From the NCBI GenBank assembly GCA_951217055.1, contig OX578286.1, forward strand, positions 29,642,720 to 29,706,719: 64,000 bases of DNA, in the 5' to 3' direction. Every line of letters starts with the position of its first letter. Positions within the stretch are counted from its first letter, which is position 1. Source of the stretch: Gerris lacustris. Its lineage: Eukaryota; Arthropoda; Insecta; Hemiptera; Gerridae. This document shows, one piece after another, positions 42,671-52,371 of the stretch. The notes beneath the pieces are model-generated. The model worked only from the letters and a program-made list of their open reading frames with translations, was not told the origin of the DNA and did not search any database. The position numbers were made by a program, and so were the translations under genes.

Positions 42671-43604
42671 TTTTAGGGTTTCGAGGTCGTCCTAAAAACA
42701 CTTATGCTTTTGGTAGTTCATCCGTCCGTCCGTCGCATCTTGGAGTATATCTCCCGACCTACTGAAGCTACAGACTTTAAATTTGGTTTACAATTTAAAC
42801 TTTTTTTGCCCAAAAACAGAAAAACTATTGCGGACTTAAACACTCCAAATTTTTGCGATCTGCGATCAATTGCGATTAGATCGCAATATTTTATATTTTT
42901 TGTAATTTTCAAGTTAGGTATCATTTCAAAGGTAGACAAATGTAGATTACAAATATAAATCGCGTTTCCAAAATGGCGACCATTTTACCCCCTCAAAAAA
43001 TTAAACCAAACCCAAAATGTACCACCCCCCCTGCACTATCCCATTAGGATAGGTCCTAAAAAAAAAAAAAAATACATAAATATATATCTCTCTGGTCCAT
43101 TTTAGTTGAACTGAAAAAAGTAAATTTTTAGAAATTCTGGGGACCGTAACTATTAAGCCCCAAAATGTTTATTATTTGAACATTCAAAGTTGTGTCATTT
43201 TAAAGGTATTGAAATTTTTATCACAAAAATATATCGTGTTTCCAAAATGGTGGCCATTTTCCCAAAAAATTAAAACAAAACTCAAAAAAATGTCTCCCCC
43301 ATGCTACCCCATTAGGACAAGTCCTAAAAATACTAAAATATGCATCTCTGTGGTCCAATGATATTTCCGGGAGTTGATATAAAAAAGTCAGATTTTAGAT
43401 ATTTTAAGGGGCCTTAACTCGGGAGCCCCAAAAGTTTTGTGATTTGAAAATTCGAAGTTGGGTACCATTTGAAAGGTATTGAAATTTGGATACACATTTT
43501 GTAAAAAAAAAAAAATAAACTAATAATAATGTACTTATGAATTCTTATGACCGAAGAAACCCTTTTAGTAACTTGCTGGCAAGTACTTGACGAAATTTTT
43601 CTCT
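42671..43604 (+). mobile_element. Family F element (relative of D) nested in another repeat
   Basis: 5' end ATTTTAGGGTTTCGAGG. 3' end GAAGAAACCCTTTTAGTAA, hairpin CTTGCTGGCAAG, tail TACTTGACGAAATTT. The interior has CATCCGTCCGTCCGTCGC and about three diverged units of 265 to 270 bp (GGGTACCATTTGAAAGGTAT, CCAAAATGGCGACC, GGGACCGTAAC-like words), homologous to D's 288-bp unit (GGGTATCAAATGAAAGGTAT, CCAAGATGGCGG). Comparison with the uninterrupted repeat at 5500-5715 fixes the boundaries to within a few bases and shows no target duplication. Frames at 42704-42958, 42718-42939, 43176-43361 and 43414-43638 are read-throughs. Confidence 0.8.
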
Positions 43605-43740
43605 CCAATCGTCTATTTTGTATCTTGCTCCGAGTCAACGTCGTGATGCACCAAGCCCCTGAAGATGCTTCCAGTAGTGGAATCGATGTTATAACTTCTG
43701 TAGTCCGCTGCCAACTCCACAGAGAACTTAAATAGAATGA
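43604..43740 (+). mobile_element. Penelope-like repeat, right part, with hammerhead-like motif
   Basis: TTCTCTCCAATCGTCTATTT, GAGTCAACGTCGTGATG, then CCTGAAGATGCTTCCAGTAG and TGGAATCGATG. The CTGAAGATG, stem II (CTTCC/GGAA) and what was probably GAAACG are recognisable but decayed. It completes the copy begun at 42540. Confidence 0.5.
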
Positions 43741-44465
43741 GTAAACTAATAGATAAATCTAAATTAAAAATTATGAAAAGCTGCTTTTTTAAGAGAGTGA
43801 ACAAATCCCAAATTTTCTTGAAATAACATTTAACTTCTTTTTAAGCTCTTTCGCAAGATTTTTTTTTTTCTTTTAAATAATCCTAAACCATACCAAAAAT
43901 AATAATAAAAATTCCAAACTTTATACCTTAATCCCTCTAACTGAAAAATAACTTTTTCACCCCCCACCCTTTTCTAATCGGAACTTAAATTTAAATGAGA
44001 AACTTCTTTTTCTTCCTTCAAGAAAGTAAGGAAAGAAAATAAACTTAAGAAAACCTTAAAGAGAAAAAAAAACAACTATACTTTTAAAAGTTTTTAACAA
44101 AGTAAGACTTTTCCAAAGCCAAAAATTCCCTTGATTATCCCCAAGCGACCTTTTAGCCAAATAAAGAGAAAAAGTTCGAAAAGAAAGACTAAAAGTTACC
44201 GAAAGAACTTCTACTTGATTGTTTCCAATTTTAAACTTTTTTTTTCTCCCGCATTCCCAATTAATTTTCGAATTCTGGTTATTTTGCTTCAAGGGACGTG
44301 ATTTTGGGTAAAATATTTGTTGATTTATATGTTTTTAGTATTATTATTGTTATAAATTAGTTATGTTTCCCCTTTGTTAAACGATTGAATCAACTTTTCT
44401 TTATAAAAGTATGGAAAGGTTGAAGATGTAATTATTATTAGATTTTTTAAAAACAACTATAAAGA
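43741..44465. other. AT-rich unique stretch
   Basis: No repeat family recognised. The K/N/S-rich minus frames (43613-43804, 44056-44292) look compositional. Confidence 0.35.
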
Positions 44466-44610
44466 TATTTAGAGACATGCGCAGTTAATTTTGAAGGATC
44501 CTAGACATGCGCAGTTTATTTTAACTGGTCTAATCTAAGGGATATGCACTTTATATTTCAACTGATGTAATCCATAGGAAATATATGTAAGTGCTTTAGT
44601 CTAAACTTAA
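44466..44610. repeat. GACATGCGCAG-containing repeats
   Basis: AGAGACATGCGCAGTTAATTT and CTAGACATGCGCAGTTTATTT (44473 and 44502), with a weaker third copy (GGATATGCACTTTATATTT). The same ACATGCGCAG word recurs in the 163-bp array at 45370-45720. Confidence 0.65.
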
Positions 44611-44619
44611 TTATTGAGC

Positions 44620-45065
44620 TGAGCGAAGCGAAGCACATATACTACACTTTGCATTTGTTCGGACGCATACTCCTCCTGAACGACTGAACCGATCCGCACA
44701 AAATTCGGCACGGTCATAGTGACCAACCACAGGAAGGTATAAATCTGAAATGGTTCAATTTGGTACATAGGGGTACGGGGTACAAAAGTTTCCTCCTGAA
44801 CATCTGAACCGATCCGCTAAAAATTCGACACTGTCAATTGGAACAACCACAGGAAGGTATTCATTTGAAAGGGTCCAAATTGGTACACAGAAGTACGCGG
44901 TACAGGGTACAAAAGTTAAAATAGTATATGTCCTTCATGATGCGTGTCGTTGGAAAGCTCTTTAAGAGTACAGTTATTGTTCTACGTTAGCTTTTGTCAT
45001 ATTTTCAATTAAGAGGGGGAATTAGAAATAATACTATTTTTGATCCGATTTCAGCTGTTTATAAA
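44620..45065 (+). mobile_element. Family G repeat with a 123-bp internal duplication
   Basis: TCCTCCTGAACGACTGAACC and TCCTCCTGAACATCTGAACC start two adjacent units of about 123 bp, each with CCGATCCGC, AAAATTCGGCAC-like and CCACAGGAAGGTAT words ending GGGTACAAAAGT. CCTTCATGATGCGTGTCGTT, GGAAAGCTCTTTAAGAGTAC then matches, inverted, 33170-33215. Start is near GAGCGAAGCGAAGCACATA; limits are approximate. Confidence 0.65.
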
Positions 45066-45369
45066 TAAAAATGTCTATTGTTTAAGATTAAAATGCACGC
45101 TCAGCTCAATATTGCAAGCAGACACTACATTGCACTCCTAGTTTTACATTTAAGTCAGAGGTTACAAAAAAGCATTGGATGTGATCTTTTTTTTTATTCT
45201 TTCAACAATAATCTGATACCATTTTGTACACTGCTACTAATGGGGGTTCTACGTATGCGTAATATAGCTTTGGGTTAATCTTTTAAAAATATATTTATTT
45301 ATCAATATTAGCTAAAGAAATGCTCACAATTATCAAGGGTTGTACACTGTAAACACATGCAACTTTTTT

Positions 45370-45720
45370 AATATAGCTCTTTTATTACTTAAAATATACT
45401 CTGTTAAGTGAACTCCATTGTATAGAAATGTACATTTATCTTCAAACAATAAAATCTTATCTTAACAACTATTTAGGATCAAGAGACATGCGCAGATATT
45501 TTTAAGGGTTTATACGCATGCGCAACCTTATTTATCTAGCTCTTTTAATATTTAAAATATACTGTGTTATGTTAACTCCATTGTATAGAAACGTAAATAT
45601 ATCTTCAAACAATAAAATCTTATCTTAACAACTATTTAGGATCAAGAGACATGCGCAGATATTTTTAAGGGTTTGTACGCATACCTTATTTATCGAGCTC
45701 TTTTAATATTTAAAATAAAT
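45370..45720. repeat. 163-bp tandem repeat, about 2.2 copies
   Basis: AACTCCATTGTATAGAAA recurs at about 45411 and 45574, followed each time by ATCTTCAAACAATAAAATC, AACTATTTAGGATCAAGAGA and CATGCGCAGATATTTTTAAG. The copies are nearly identical. Confidence 0.9.
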
Positions 45721-45975
45721 ATGACTTAATGATTGAGGTTAATTTTTTTTATTGAGATCTGAGATATTGCTCCTTTATTGAAACAAGCACGTACTTGTAT
45801 AATATAATGCAATTTTACAGAAAATTAAAAAAACTGACAATAAGTAATTACAATTAACTGAACATTACAGAAAAATTAACTTGTGTTTGTAGTTTACAAG
45901 AGGCCAACTATGATTCCGACGTTGTTCTATTTGACGTCTCAGGGTTTTCAGACACTTGTGTCGTGTTTACCTTTA

Positions 45976-46886
45976 TTGATTCCGAACTTACCGAAGGTAA
46001 CGGAAGCTATGTGATCGTTCTGAAGAACCAAAAATTTTGAGATCTCCGATTTCAAAAATTCTAAGACAGAAACCCATTTCAGACATCAGGGAACATTTTT
46101 GGTTCCGTATCTGTCTGTCGGTCTGTTGGTCCGTCGGTCTGTCGGTCAGTCTGTCTGTCGGTCTGTCGTTCAATTTTTAACCAACATATCTTAAAAACTA
46201 CACGTCCGATTTTAATGAAATTTGGATGTTAGGTCATAATTAGCTCATTGTTGGTCCCAAATAAGTTTCAACCTACTATGATCATTTGTTTCTCTTCCAC
46301 ATGCAGATTCAAAAGTACTTATCTGATTTGTATGAAACTTTTATAGTTTATCGAAAGTAGCCCGCAGATAGTCCTTTGCTAATTGATACTTTAATTTGCG
46401 TAAAAAAACCCAAACAATTTTGACAGATTAGAAAAACGGGGGAAACAATTATACAAATTAGACAACAATGGCTTGTAAAAGTATAAAATTATTTAAGCAC
46501 AATATTAATCTACAGCAGCATTATTTTTATTTACTGTTTAATTATTATAGCTGTTTAATTATTGTTATTTGTTTTAAAATATGTATTTTATACCGTCATA
46601 TTGTATTATTATATTAGAGGTATGCAGCAATTAAGGATAATTTAAGAAATATGGAAATGAGTTATAATTTAAAAGTGTGAAATAGTATTAGAGACGGGGC
46701 CCTCTCTCTAGGTGTTTAACACTTACTTAGGGCCTTCACCTATTATTTTTATATTTATATATATTGTCTGTTAATTTTTTGTAAAATGTTTTTGATAAGT
46801 TGGAAATATATATTATTATTATGTTTAAATACGTGATAGGATGCGAGGAATCTATGTGCCAATTGGCACCAATTGGCAGTCTATTT
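45976..46886 (+). mobile_element. Family A repeat, copy A8, interrupted by about 315 bp
   Basis: 5' part (45976-46503): GATTCCGAACTTACCGAAGG, a long GTCTGTCGGTCTGT stretch, TTTTAATGAAATTTGGATG. 3' part (46819-46886): TACGTGATAGGATGCGAGGA, then CTATGTGCCAATTGGCACC and AATTGGCAGTC with a T-rich tail. The hairpin region contains a local duplication (CCAATTGGCA twice). The intervening 46504-46818 is foreign AT-rich sequence of unknown origin. The 61-codon frame at 45988-46173 is a read-through. Confidence 0.75.
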
Positions 46887-47770
46887 TTTTCAACATTGTG
46901 CGGAGTTACGTCGGTGTTATACCGGAAGAGCTATATAAAAAAATAACCATTATTAGTGTATCCATTAACAAGAATATAAAACTGGAAACTTACTTTAAAA
47001 AAATTCTAGATTACTTTTCCCCCATTTAATTTAGAATAAAAAAATTTAACAAAGCACTAAAAAATTCACGTATACATCCAAATAAACCCCATAAAACAAC
47101 AATTTTTCGAAATGTAAAAGTTAATGGTCACTTTGTTTTAACATTTCCGTGGTTTGTTAGTTCAAGTTGGAAATTTCATTAAAATGGCATGCAAACTCCT
47201 CACTTAGAGCTTATAAATAAACCTAATGACTAATATATCAAATTTTCAACGTAAAAGCTTGCTTAAAATTTAATATTCACCTTTAGGCTTCGGTCGTTAA
47301 AGAGCACTCCCCTCTCGTTTACTCTAGAGTTACAACCGAGCCATGAAAATAATTACCCCGGTTCAAGTTTTGGGGAGGAATACCTCAACCAGGTAATTCG
47401 AGGGGTTTTTGAGGTTTCACTTCGTTGGTTAGATTGAATTTTGAAGGCTTAGTTTTTGAAATATTTAATGGAATCCAATATATATTTTAATCAGATTCCC
47501 CCCCCCCTGCCTTCTTTGGTTTTACCAGAAAAACATTTTTTTTTTTTATGGGTTTTAATTATCCTTTTATTTCCATTTTTCTTTCAATTTAATTTAAGTC
47601 AAATTAAACATTTATTAATCGTGTAATAATAAAATCTAATTCATAAAAAATTACAAGATAAAAAGAACTTTTTATATACAACGTTTTTAAATTTTCTGTT
47701 GAATCATATGTTGATAGTATAATTGTTATTGTTATATATTATAATGTTAGTGAAAAAAAATAGTTCCGAA
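46887..47770. other. Unique stretch
   Basis: No repeat family recognised. ATTACCCCGGTTCAAG and CAACCAGGTAAT (47361-47397) form a loose inverted pair like ATTACCCCGAGTAAAGG/CCCGGGTAAT at 5539-5570, so a further diverged Penelope-like fragment may be present. Confidence 0.35.
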
Positions 47771-47774
47771 TTTA

Positions 47775-48376
47775 TTTACTTCACATAAATGACAACCATC
47801 TAGAGAGCTGATCTTAAACCTATAAAAGGACAAATCGTTGTACAACGGATCTCCCCAACACCAAATCTAAACCGTACCATCGATATGCCCTCGTGTAGGG
47901 AACAGTAGAGAAGAAAAATGAGTACAAGTAAAGAAGTGCAGATGCAGAAAAATTAAACCGATACCTAGATCACAAGTGTAAACAAACCTGGTTGTCACAC
48001 GTCAATTAATTTATTTCTTTGTTTACTTTTCCTTTTTCGCTGTCATTCAATGTTTACCTCTTAATAAAAAAAAATCACAAATTTGAAACCCGTCAAAATG
48101 AAGATTGTATAAATATGGGACATGTCAAAACAAATAAAATAACTTGCGGATTGTTTCCGAACTAACTTTTCATGCAGCAAAATTTGCTGAAAACCAATTA
48201 AATTCTGCTGAAAGATGGCTAAAAGTATTAAAATAATGCATTGTCATCGTGTTCTGAGCTGTCCTAAAAGTTTTAAATGTCTAGCTATTCGGGAAGTTAG
48301 TTAGAAATCGATTGCAAGATTTGTACTGGACAAACAAACAAACAAACAAGAAAGCAAGCTAATAAAAACGTAGTTA
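47775..48376 (-). mobile_element. Family N repeat, copy N2
   Basis: Reverse complement of N1 (34648-35150), about 600 bp, with an extra 130-bp segment (GTTTGTTTACACTTGTGATC on the minus strand) that N1 lacks. The YRWYGLDLVLGRSVVQRF reading is kept and then hits a stop, whereas N1 stays open to HLCEVNKFGT. Confidence 0.65.
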
Positions 48377-48399
48377 ACAAAATAAATTTTCCTTTCCAC

Positions 48400-48647
48400 G
48401 TAAACTGGCTGATTTGTTTATTTTAAATTACAATGCAGCTGTTAGCCTTCATAAGGTCATCATCAGTGCCGGAATGTGGAAGAAGTAGAGTTACATTATA
48501 TAAATGAAGACTTAATGATTAAGTCCAGTCTACTTCATGTCGGAGATCAAGGTAAGACACCTTGGATAAGAGGAGACAGGAGAGGAGGAGGCAACAGTAA
48601 CTGATTCTTCTGATAAAAGCTAGAAATATAGCTAGAAAAATCCATAT
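48400..48647 (-). mobile_element. Penelope-like terminal fragment with hammerhead-like motif
   Basis: On the minus strand: GGCACTGATGATGACCTTAT, GAAGGCTAACAGCTGC. CTGATGA, a stem (ACCTT/AAGG) and a following AAC resemble a decayed hammerhead core of the type found in Penelope-like terminal repeats and some SINEs. No coding part seen. Confidence 0.4.
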
Positions 48648-48880
48648 TGTAAAGGTAATAGTTACTAATAACTATTATTATATATCGGCCCCACGTTGGG
48701 CGCCAGTGTAAAGGTAATAGTTAATAATACAAGTATGCAAAACCATGTTATATATACATGTATTATTATTTTACAATGCTCAATAATTGACTGTTGGTCA
48801 ACACATAGTGTCACAATATCTTTTAATCGCTCCCATTTCTCTCTAAATTGCACAGTTTTATCTCAAATTTAGGCCTTACA
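48648..48880 (-). mobile_element. LTR retrotransposon fragment with tRNA-Lys primer-binding site
   Basis: On the minus strand: a putative LTR of 174 bp (48880 down to 48707) with TGTAA...TTACA ends, one C, then TGGCGCCCAACGTGGGGC (48688-48705). The latter is complementary to the 3' end of a tRNA-Lys and so is a primer-binding site. About 20 bp further the LTR's last word, AACTATTACCTTTACA, occurs again (48648-48664). The piece is probably a 5' LTR plus leader joined to the end of the 3' LTR by deletion of everything between. The 62-codon frame at 48665-48853 lies in the LTR and is not called. Group (Gypsy or BEL) cannot be told. Confidence 0.65.
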
Positions 48881-48912
48881 GGAACCGCGCGTTACTCAGG
48901 GTTAATATAATA

Positions 48913-49246
48913 CATAATATGTGTGAGTGTGATACACCAAGGAATGTGTCATGCAAGCATGGCACATATAAAAACTGTTCCAACATCAGACATTACGTCA
49001 TTAAGATGTTGGCTCGGCATTACTCCACGTCCTTCATCGTTTCGTCGCGTCCGACTCATCAGGGGTCCGAATGCCCACTCAACTCTGGATCTATACCAGA
49101 TCAAGAAGATCAGATACGAAACGATGCAGGACATGGCATAATGCCGAGCCAAGATCTTAATGACGTAATGTCTGATGTTGGAACAGTTACTATGTGTCAC
49201 GCTTGCGTGCGGCACATCCCTTGGTGTCTCCACTCACACATATTGC
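48913..49246. mobile_element. Foldback MITE with arms of about 132 bp
   Basis: The left arm (48913-49045: ATATGTGTGAGTG, ACACCAAGGAATGTG, CTGTTCCAACATCAGACATT, ACGTCATTAAGATGTTGGCT) and the right arm (49116-49246) are complementary at roughly 90 percent by eye. The loop of about 70 bp contains GACTCATCAGGGGTCCGAAT. Three frames on both strands read through it (48919-49281, 48923-49141, 48949-49233) and are artefacts of the palindrome. No clear target duplication. Confidence 0.8.
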
Positions 49247-49761
49247 GTAACTTATTTATTTATTTATTTAAAATAAGATAAATGGTTAATTTACAATTTT
49301 ACATTAGATCTTACAGAGAATTAGAGACTTAGAACTAGATTTGCTTACTGCCCGCATAAGCCTTAGCTTGATCGCGGCTCAGTTTTCACCTTTGGAAATA
49401 TAAATGTACATATAAATATGGATTAGTATAGGTACATATCCACATCAATACACATATATATCTTCCCAATTTATATATAAACATTTTCAATACTATTATA
49501 CTATATTTTACAAAAAAATTCCTTATAAAATATACAAACGCTTGTTTACATATAGTATTAATAGTTAGATTTATAAAAAATAAAAGAAATAATAAATTAA
49601 AAAATATGAATATAATATTAAAGTTATTGTTATTGGGTGAACAGACAGAGTAAGTAGCATAAAAAAGTAGAAAGGGAAATCGTGAGGATATTAAGTAATT
49701 AGTGATAAGTAAGGATTAGTATTATGTATTACAAAATTATAACAACTAGTTTCTTTAGTTT
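49247..49761 (-). mobile_element. Possible LINE 3' untranslated region
   Basis: On the minus strand the end reads TTATTTTAAATAAATAAATA, an (AAAT)n tail, after ACTGAGCCGCGATCAAGC and TAAGGCTTATGCGGGCAG. The LINE at 25925-27055 has a comparable layout (CAGCTCACGGCCAAGGCCAA, then AT-rich sequence and a short tandem tail). No coding part remains. Confidence 0.35.
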
Positions 49762-50708
49762 TTTGGAACGAAGTTCCTTATGGCACGTTCTGGAGCCCGA
49801 GAGTGAATCTAAAAAACGACCAAAATCACCGTCACGAAATCTACCGATGACAATAACTTGAGTAAAAGATCCGAGTTAGTTGAAATTTGGTTCACATGTT
49901 CATTTTACCAATGCCCAGGCTAAGTTCGTCGCCCAAGCGTTCAAGCGCAACGCTCGCGTAAACGCAAGCTTCAAAAATCTTTTTTAATGTTAACATTAAA
50001 AAGTGTTGACGATGATAAGGTGTTGACGAAGCCACTATGTGGTCAATATTAAATAAATTTATTTTTTAATTGTTTTAACTTAATGATCCATACTTCTTAA
50101 GATAAGGCATGAATATGCCCCGGAGTGGGGCGAAATATAGCCAAGTTTAAGAACGATTTCACCTTAGTTGAAATACTTATTTACTACCCTTGATCGACCC
50201 ACATAAAAAACGAACGTTTTTACCGATATCTTCCGTTCTAACGTATAACGATTTTAATAAAACTTCTTACACATTGTCTAAAGTACAACTGAAACAGGCA
50301 TGTAAAATTTCAAGCAGAAGCTTTAGAGTAGGGAAGAGATATATTTTATAATATTTTAAATTAATTGGCCGGGTAGGTAGAAAACAGTCCTATTTTAATC
50401 CAGCACCCTTTAACAAACATACTCTTTAAACTATAAACTCATCATGATCAACTTTTTTCTTATATTCAATATATATTTATTGTAAGACGCTTGCTTTAAT
50501 GATACAAATAATGATTTTTTTAAATTTTTCGTTAACTCTTGATAGGTACAAACAGTTCGTTACTTTTAATTTTGTCTCTTTTCTAACTCCACCATGTATA
50601 AGTAGTTAGCCATGTATACATACTTAGCAGTGTGATTTTATAATTTATATTTAATGAAAAATGTAAGGAACTTCGTTCCTACCGGGTGTCCCGCGACACC
50701 ACACGTTT
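49762..50708 (+). mobile_element. Family C repeat, copy C3, with an internal insertion
   Basis: Forward copy. 5' end TTTTGGAACGAAGTTCCTTA followed by TGGCACGTTCTGGAGCC. 3' end GTAAGGAACTTCGTTCCTAC, hairpin GGTGTCCCGCGACACC, ACACG and a T run. Relative to C1/C2, about 49985-50195 is inserted or replaced (it contains ATATGCCCCGGAGTGGGGCG, which pairs CCCC with GGGG) before CGTTTTTACCGATATCTTCC resumes. Confidence 0.8.
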
Positions 50709-50934
50709 TTTTTTATATTGAGGTAGACTAGGTTCGTGTGTAGCCATTACTAATAATTTTTAGTCCATCTTCTTCTTTCTAATTATCACCGTTAAAAATT
50801 AAACAGGTGTCATCTGATAAACCTACTCTGTCCCCCGGATAAAATTATTGCAGCTTGAAATCACGGTATTTCATTGTCGATTTAATATAATAGTTAATCA
50901 ACCTTTAAGACCATATAAAACGAGAAAAATAAAT

Positions 50935-51232
50935 ATGAAAATGATCAATAAACTTTCTTGAAAAAGTTTATACTAAGGGAGATACAGCCCCTTAAGTATC
51001 AGCTTCTGAAGATGGTTTTAATTAAGTATCTCGGAAACCATAAGATGATCAAATTTGGTATAGATAATATCTTTATTAGGTTAGGGGTAAATTGACTCTT
51101 CGCTATGCTCGCTATGGATAAGTTTTTTAAATTAATTTTTTAAATTAATTGTTTGGGAAACCCCTTCCCAAAAAGTTCTATTTTTTTTCTAAGGGGGGTG
51201 TATCTCCCTTAGTACCTATACACATTTTTCAA
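50935..51232 (-). mobile_element. Family K element
   Basis: Reverse orientation. The left end is the 3' terminus: AAAATGATCA, a hairpin with arms TAAACTTT/AAAGTTTA (50945-50966), then ACTAAGGGAGATACAGCCCC. The right end carries the complementary AAGGGGGGTGTATCTCCCTT, AGTACC. The interior has AGTATCTCGGAAACCATAAG and ATGATCAAATTTGGTATAG, which resembles the interior phrase of A and B. Single copy in the window. Confidence 0.6.
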
Positions 51233-52370
51233 ATTTTTATTTATGTTTTTCGTCTTTATTTTTCTTGTTTTTTATGCTCTAGATCTGTATAGATAGAAAA
51301 TATTGTATAATATATATGCTACAATATCTACCTAGTACATAAAATATACCTACTATATATATATGTTAAATAATAGGTATATGAAAGAACTAGACCCTTA
51401 ATAAAACAAACACCAAAGAATAATAAAAAATATTTGCATTTTTACATTTTCTCTCTCCGTCTATTTTTAAGATTAAATATTAAATATAGAACGAAATGGA
51501 GAGAAAAAAATAGGGTATAGGAGGGAAAAATAGGGGGGGGGGGGGGGGGGGGGGGGGCTAGAGAAAAAGAAAATATAAGTAATAACAATATTTAAAAACT
51601 CAGGGAAAAGTGTAAGATAAGGAAAATAGCGTAATTTTCTTGGAAAATTCGCTAAAAGAGGGTGTGGTGTAAAACAGGGCTTAACCCTAGATCCGCTTCT
51701 CTTTATGTTTTTTAACAGAAAAAAAAGAAAAAACTAAAATCTCTTCACGTCATATTTCTTAGGGCATTTTTTATTTCTTGTCTAGTTAGAGCAAATGGTA
51801 ACACTGCAGGGGATATTTTTATATGTTTTATATATATATATATATATATTTTGGATTTTCCAAGAAGTTTATATTTTACCCTAGAGTAGGGGTCTATAAT
51901 GGAGGTTGGAAAAAGTTGTTCAGTTTGAGGATTAGAGACAGTTGCCTTAGAAGAAGGTTTTTCAGGGAAACTCAATGAAGGCGAAGCCCCCCCCCCCTCT
52001 TCTCGGCTTTCCCCTTTACCAAACAAGTTGAAATCTCATAAAAACCAATGGAAAGAAAATCACTAAGTTAAAAAAAGTAGGAGGGAAAAATCTAGCGAAT
52101 AACAAGGATTTATCCAACCGTTACCACTTCCACTTCTTCTACTAGACTGAAAATTGAGGTCGGATAACAATAATTTTGGGCGTTAATGATACAAGATAAT
52201 GTGAGAAAATGGAAGAGTTTCTCTTTTGGTTAACAATTAATGTGAATTAAACGCTTTGGTACAGTTTAATGTGTGATATATAAACTGGCTGCAACTTTTA
52301 AGAGACAGATAGGATATGGAGTGTTAGTAAAGGTCGTCATTAAAGGTAGAAGGAAAAGTCTCTCCTGTAA
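51233..52370. other. Unique stretch with G25 run and small palindromes
   Basis: A run of 25 G at 51533-51557 and (TA)n at 51828-51849. TAGCGTAATTTTCTTGGAAA and ATTCGCTA (51629-51656) is palindromic and matches, inverted, 32652-32679. The minus frame at 51745-52026 has no domain. Confidence 0.45.
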
Positions 52371-52371
52371 A

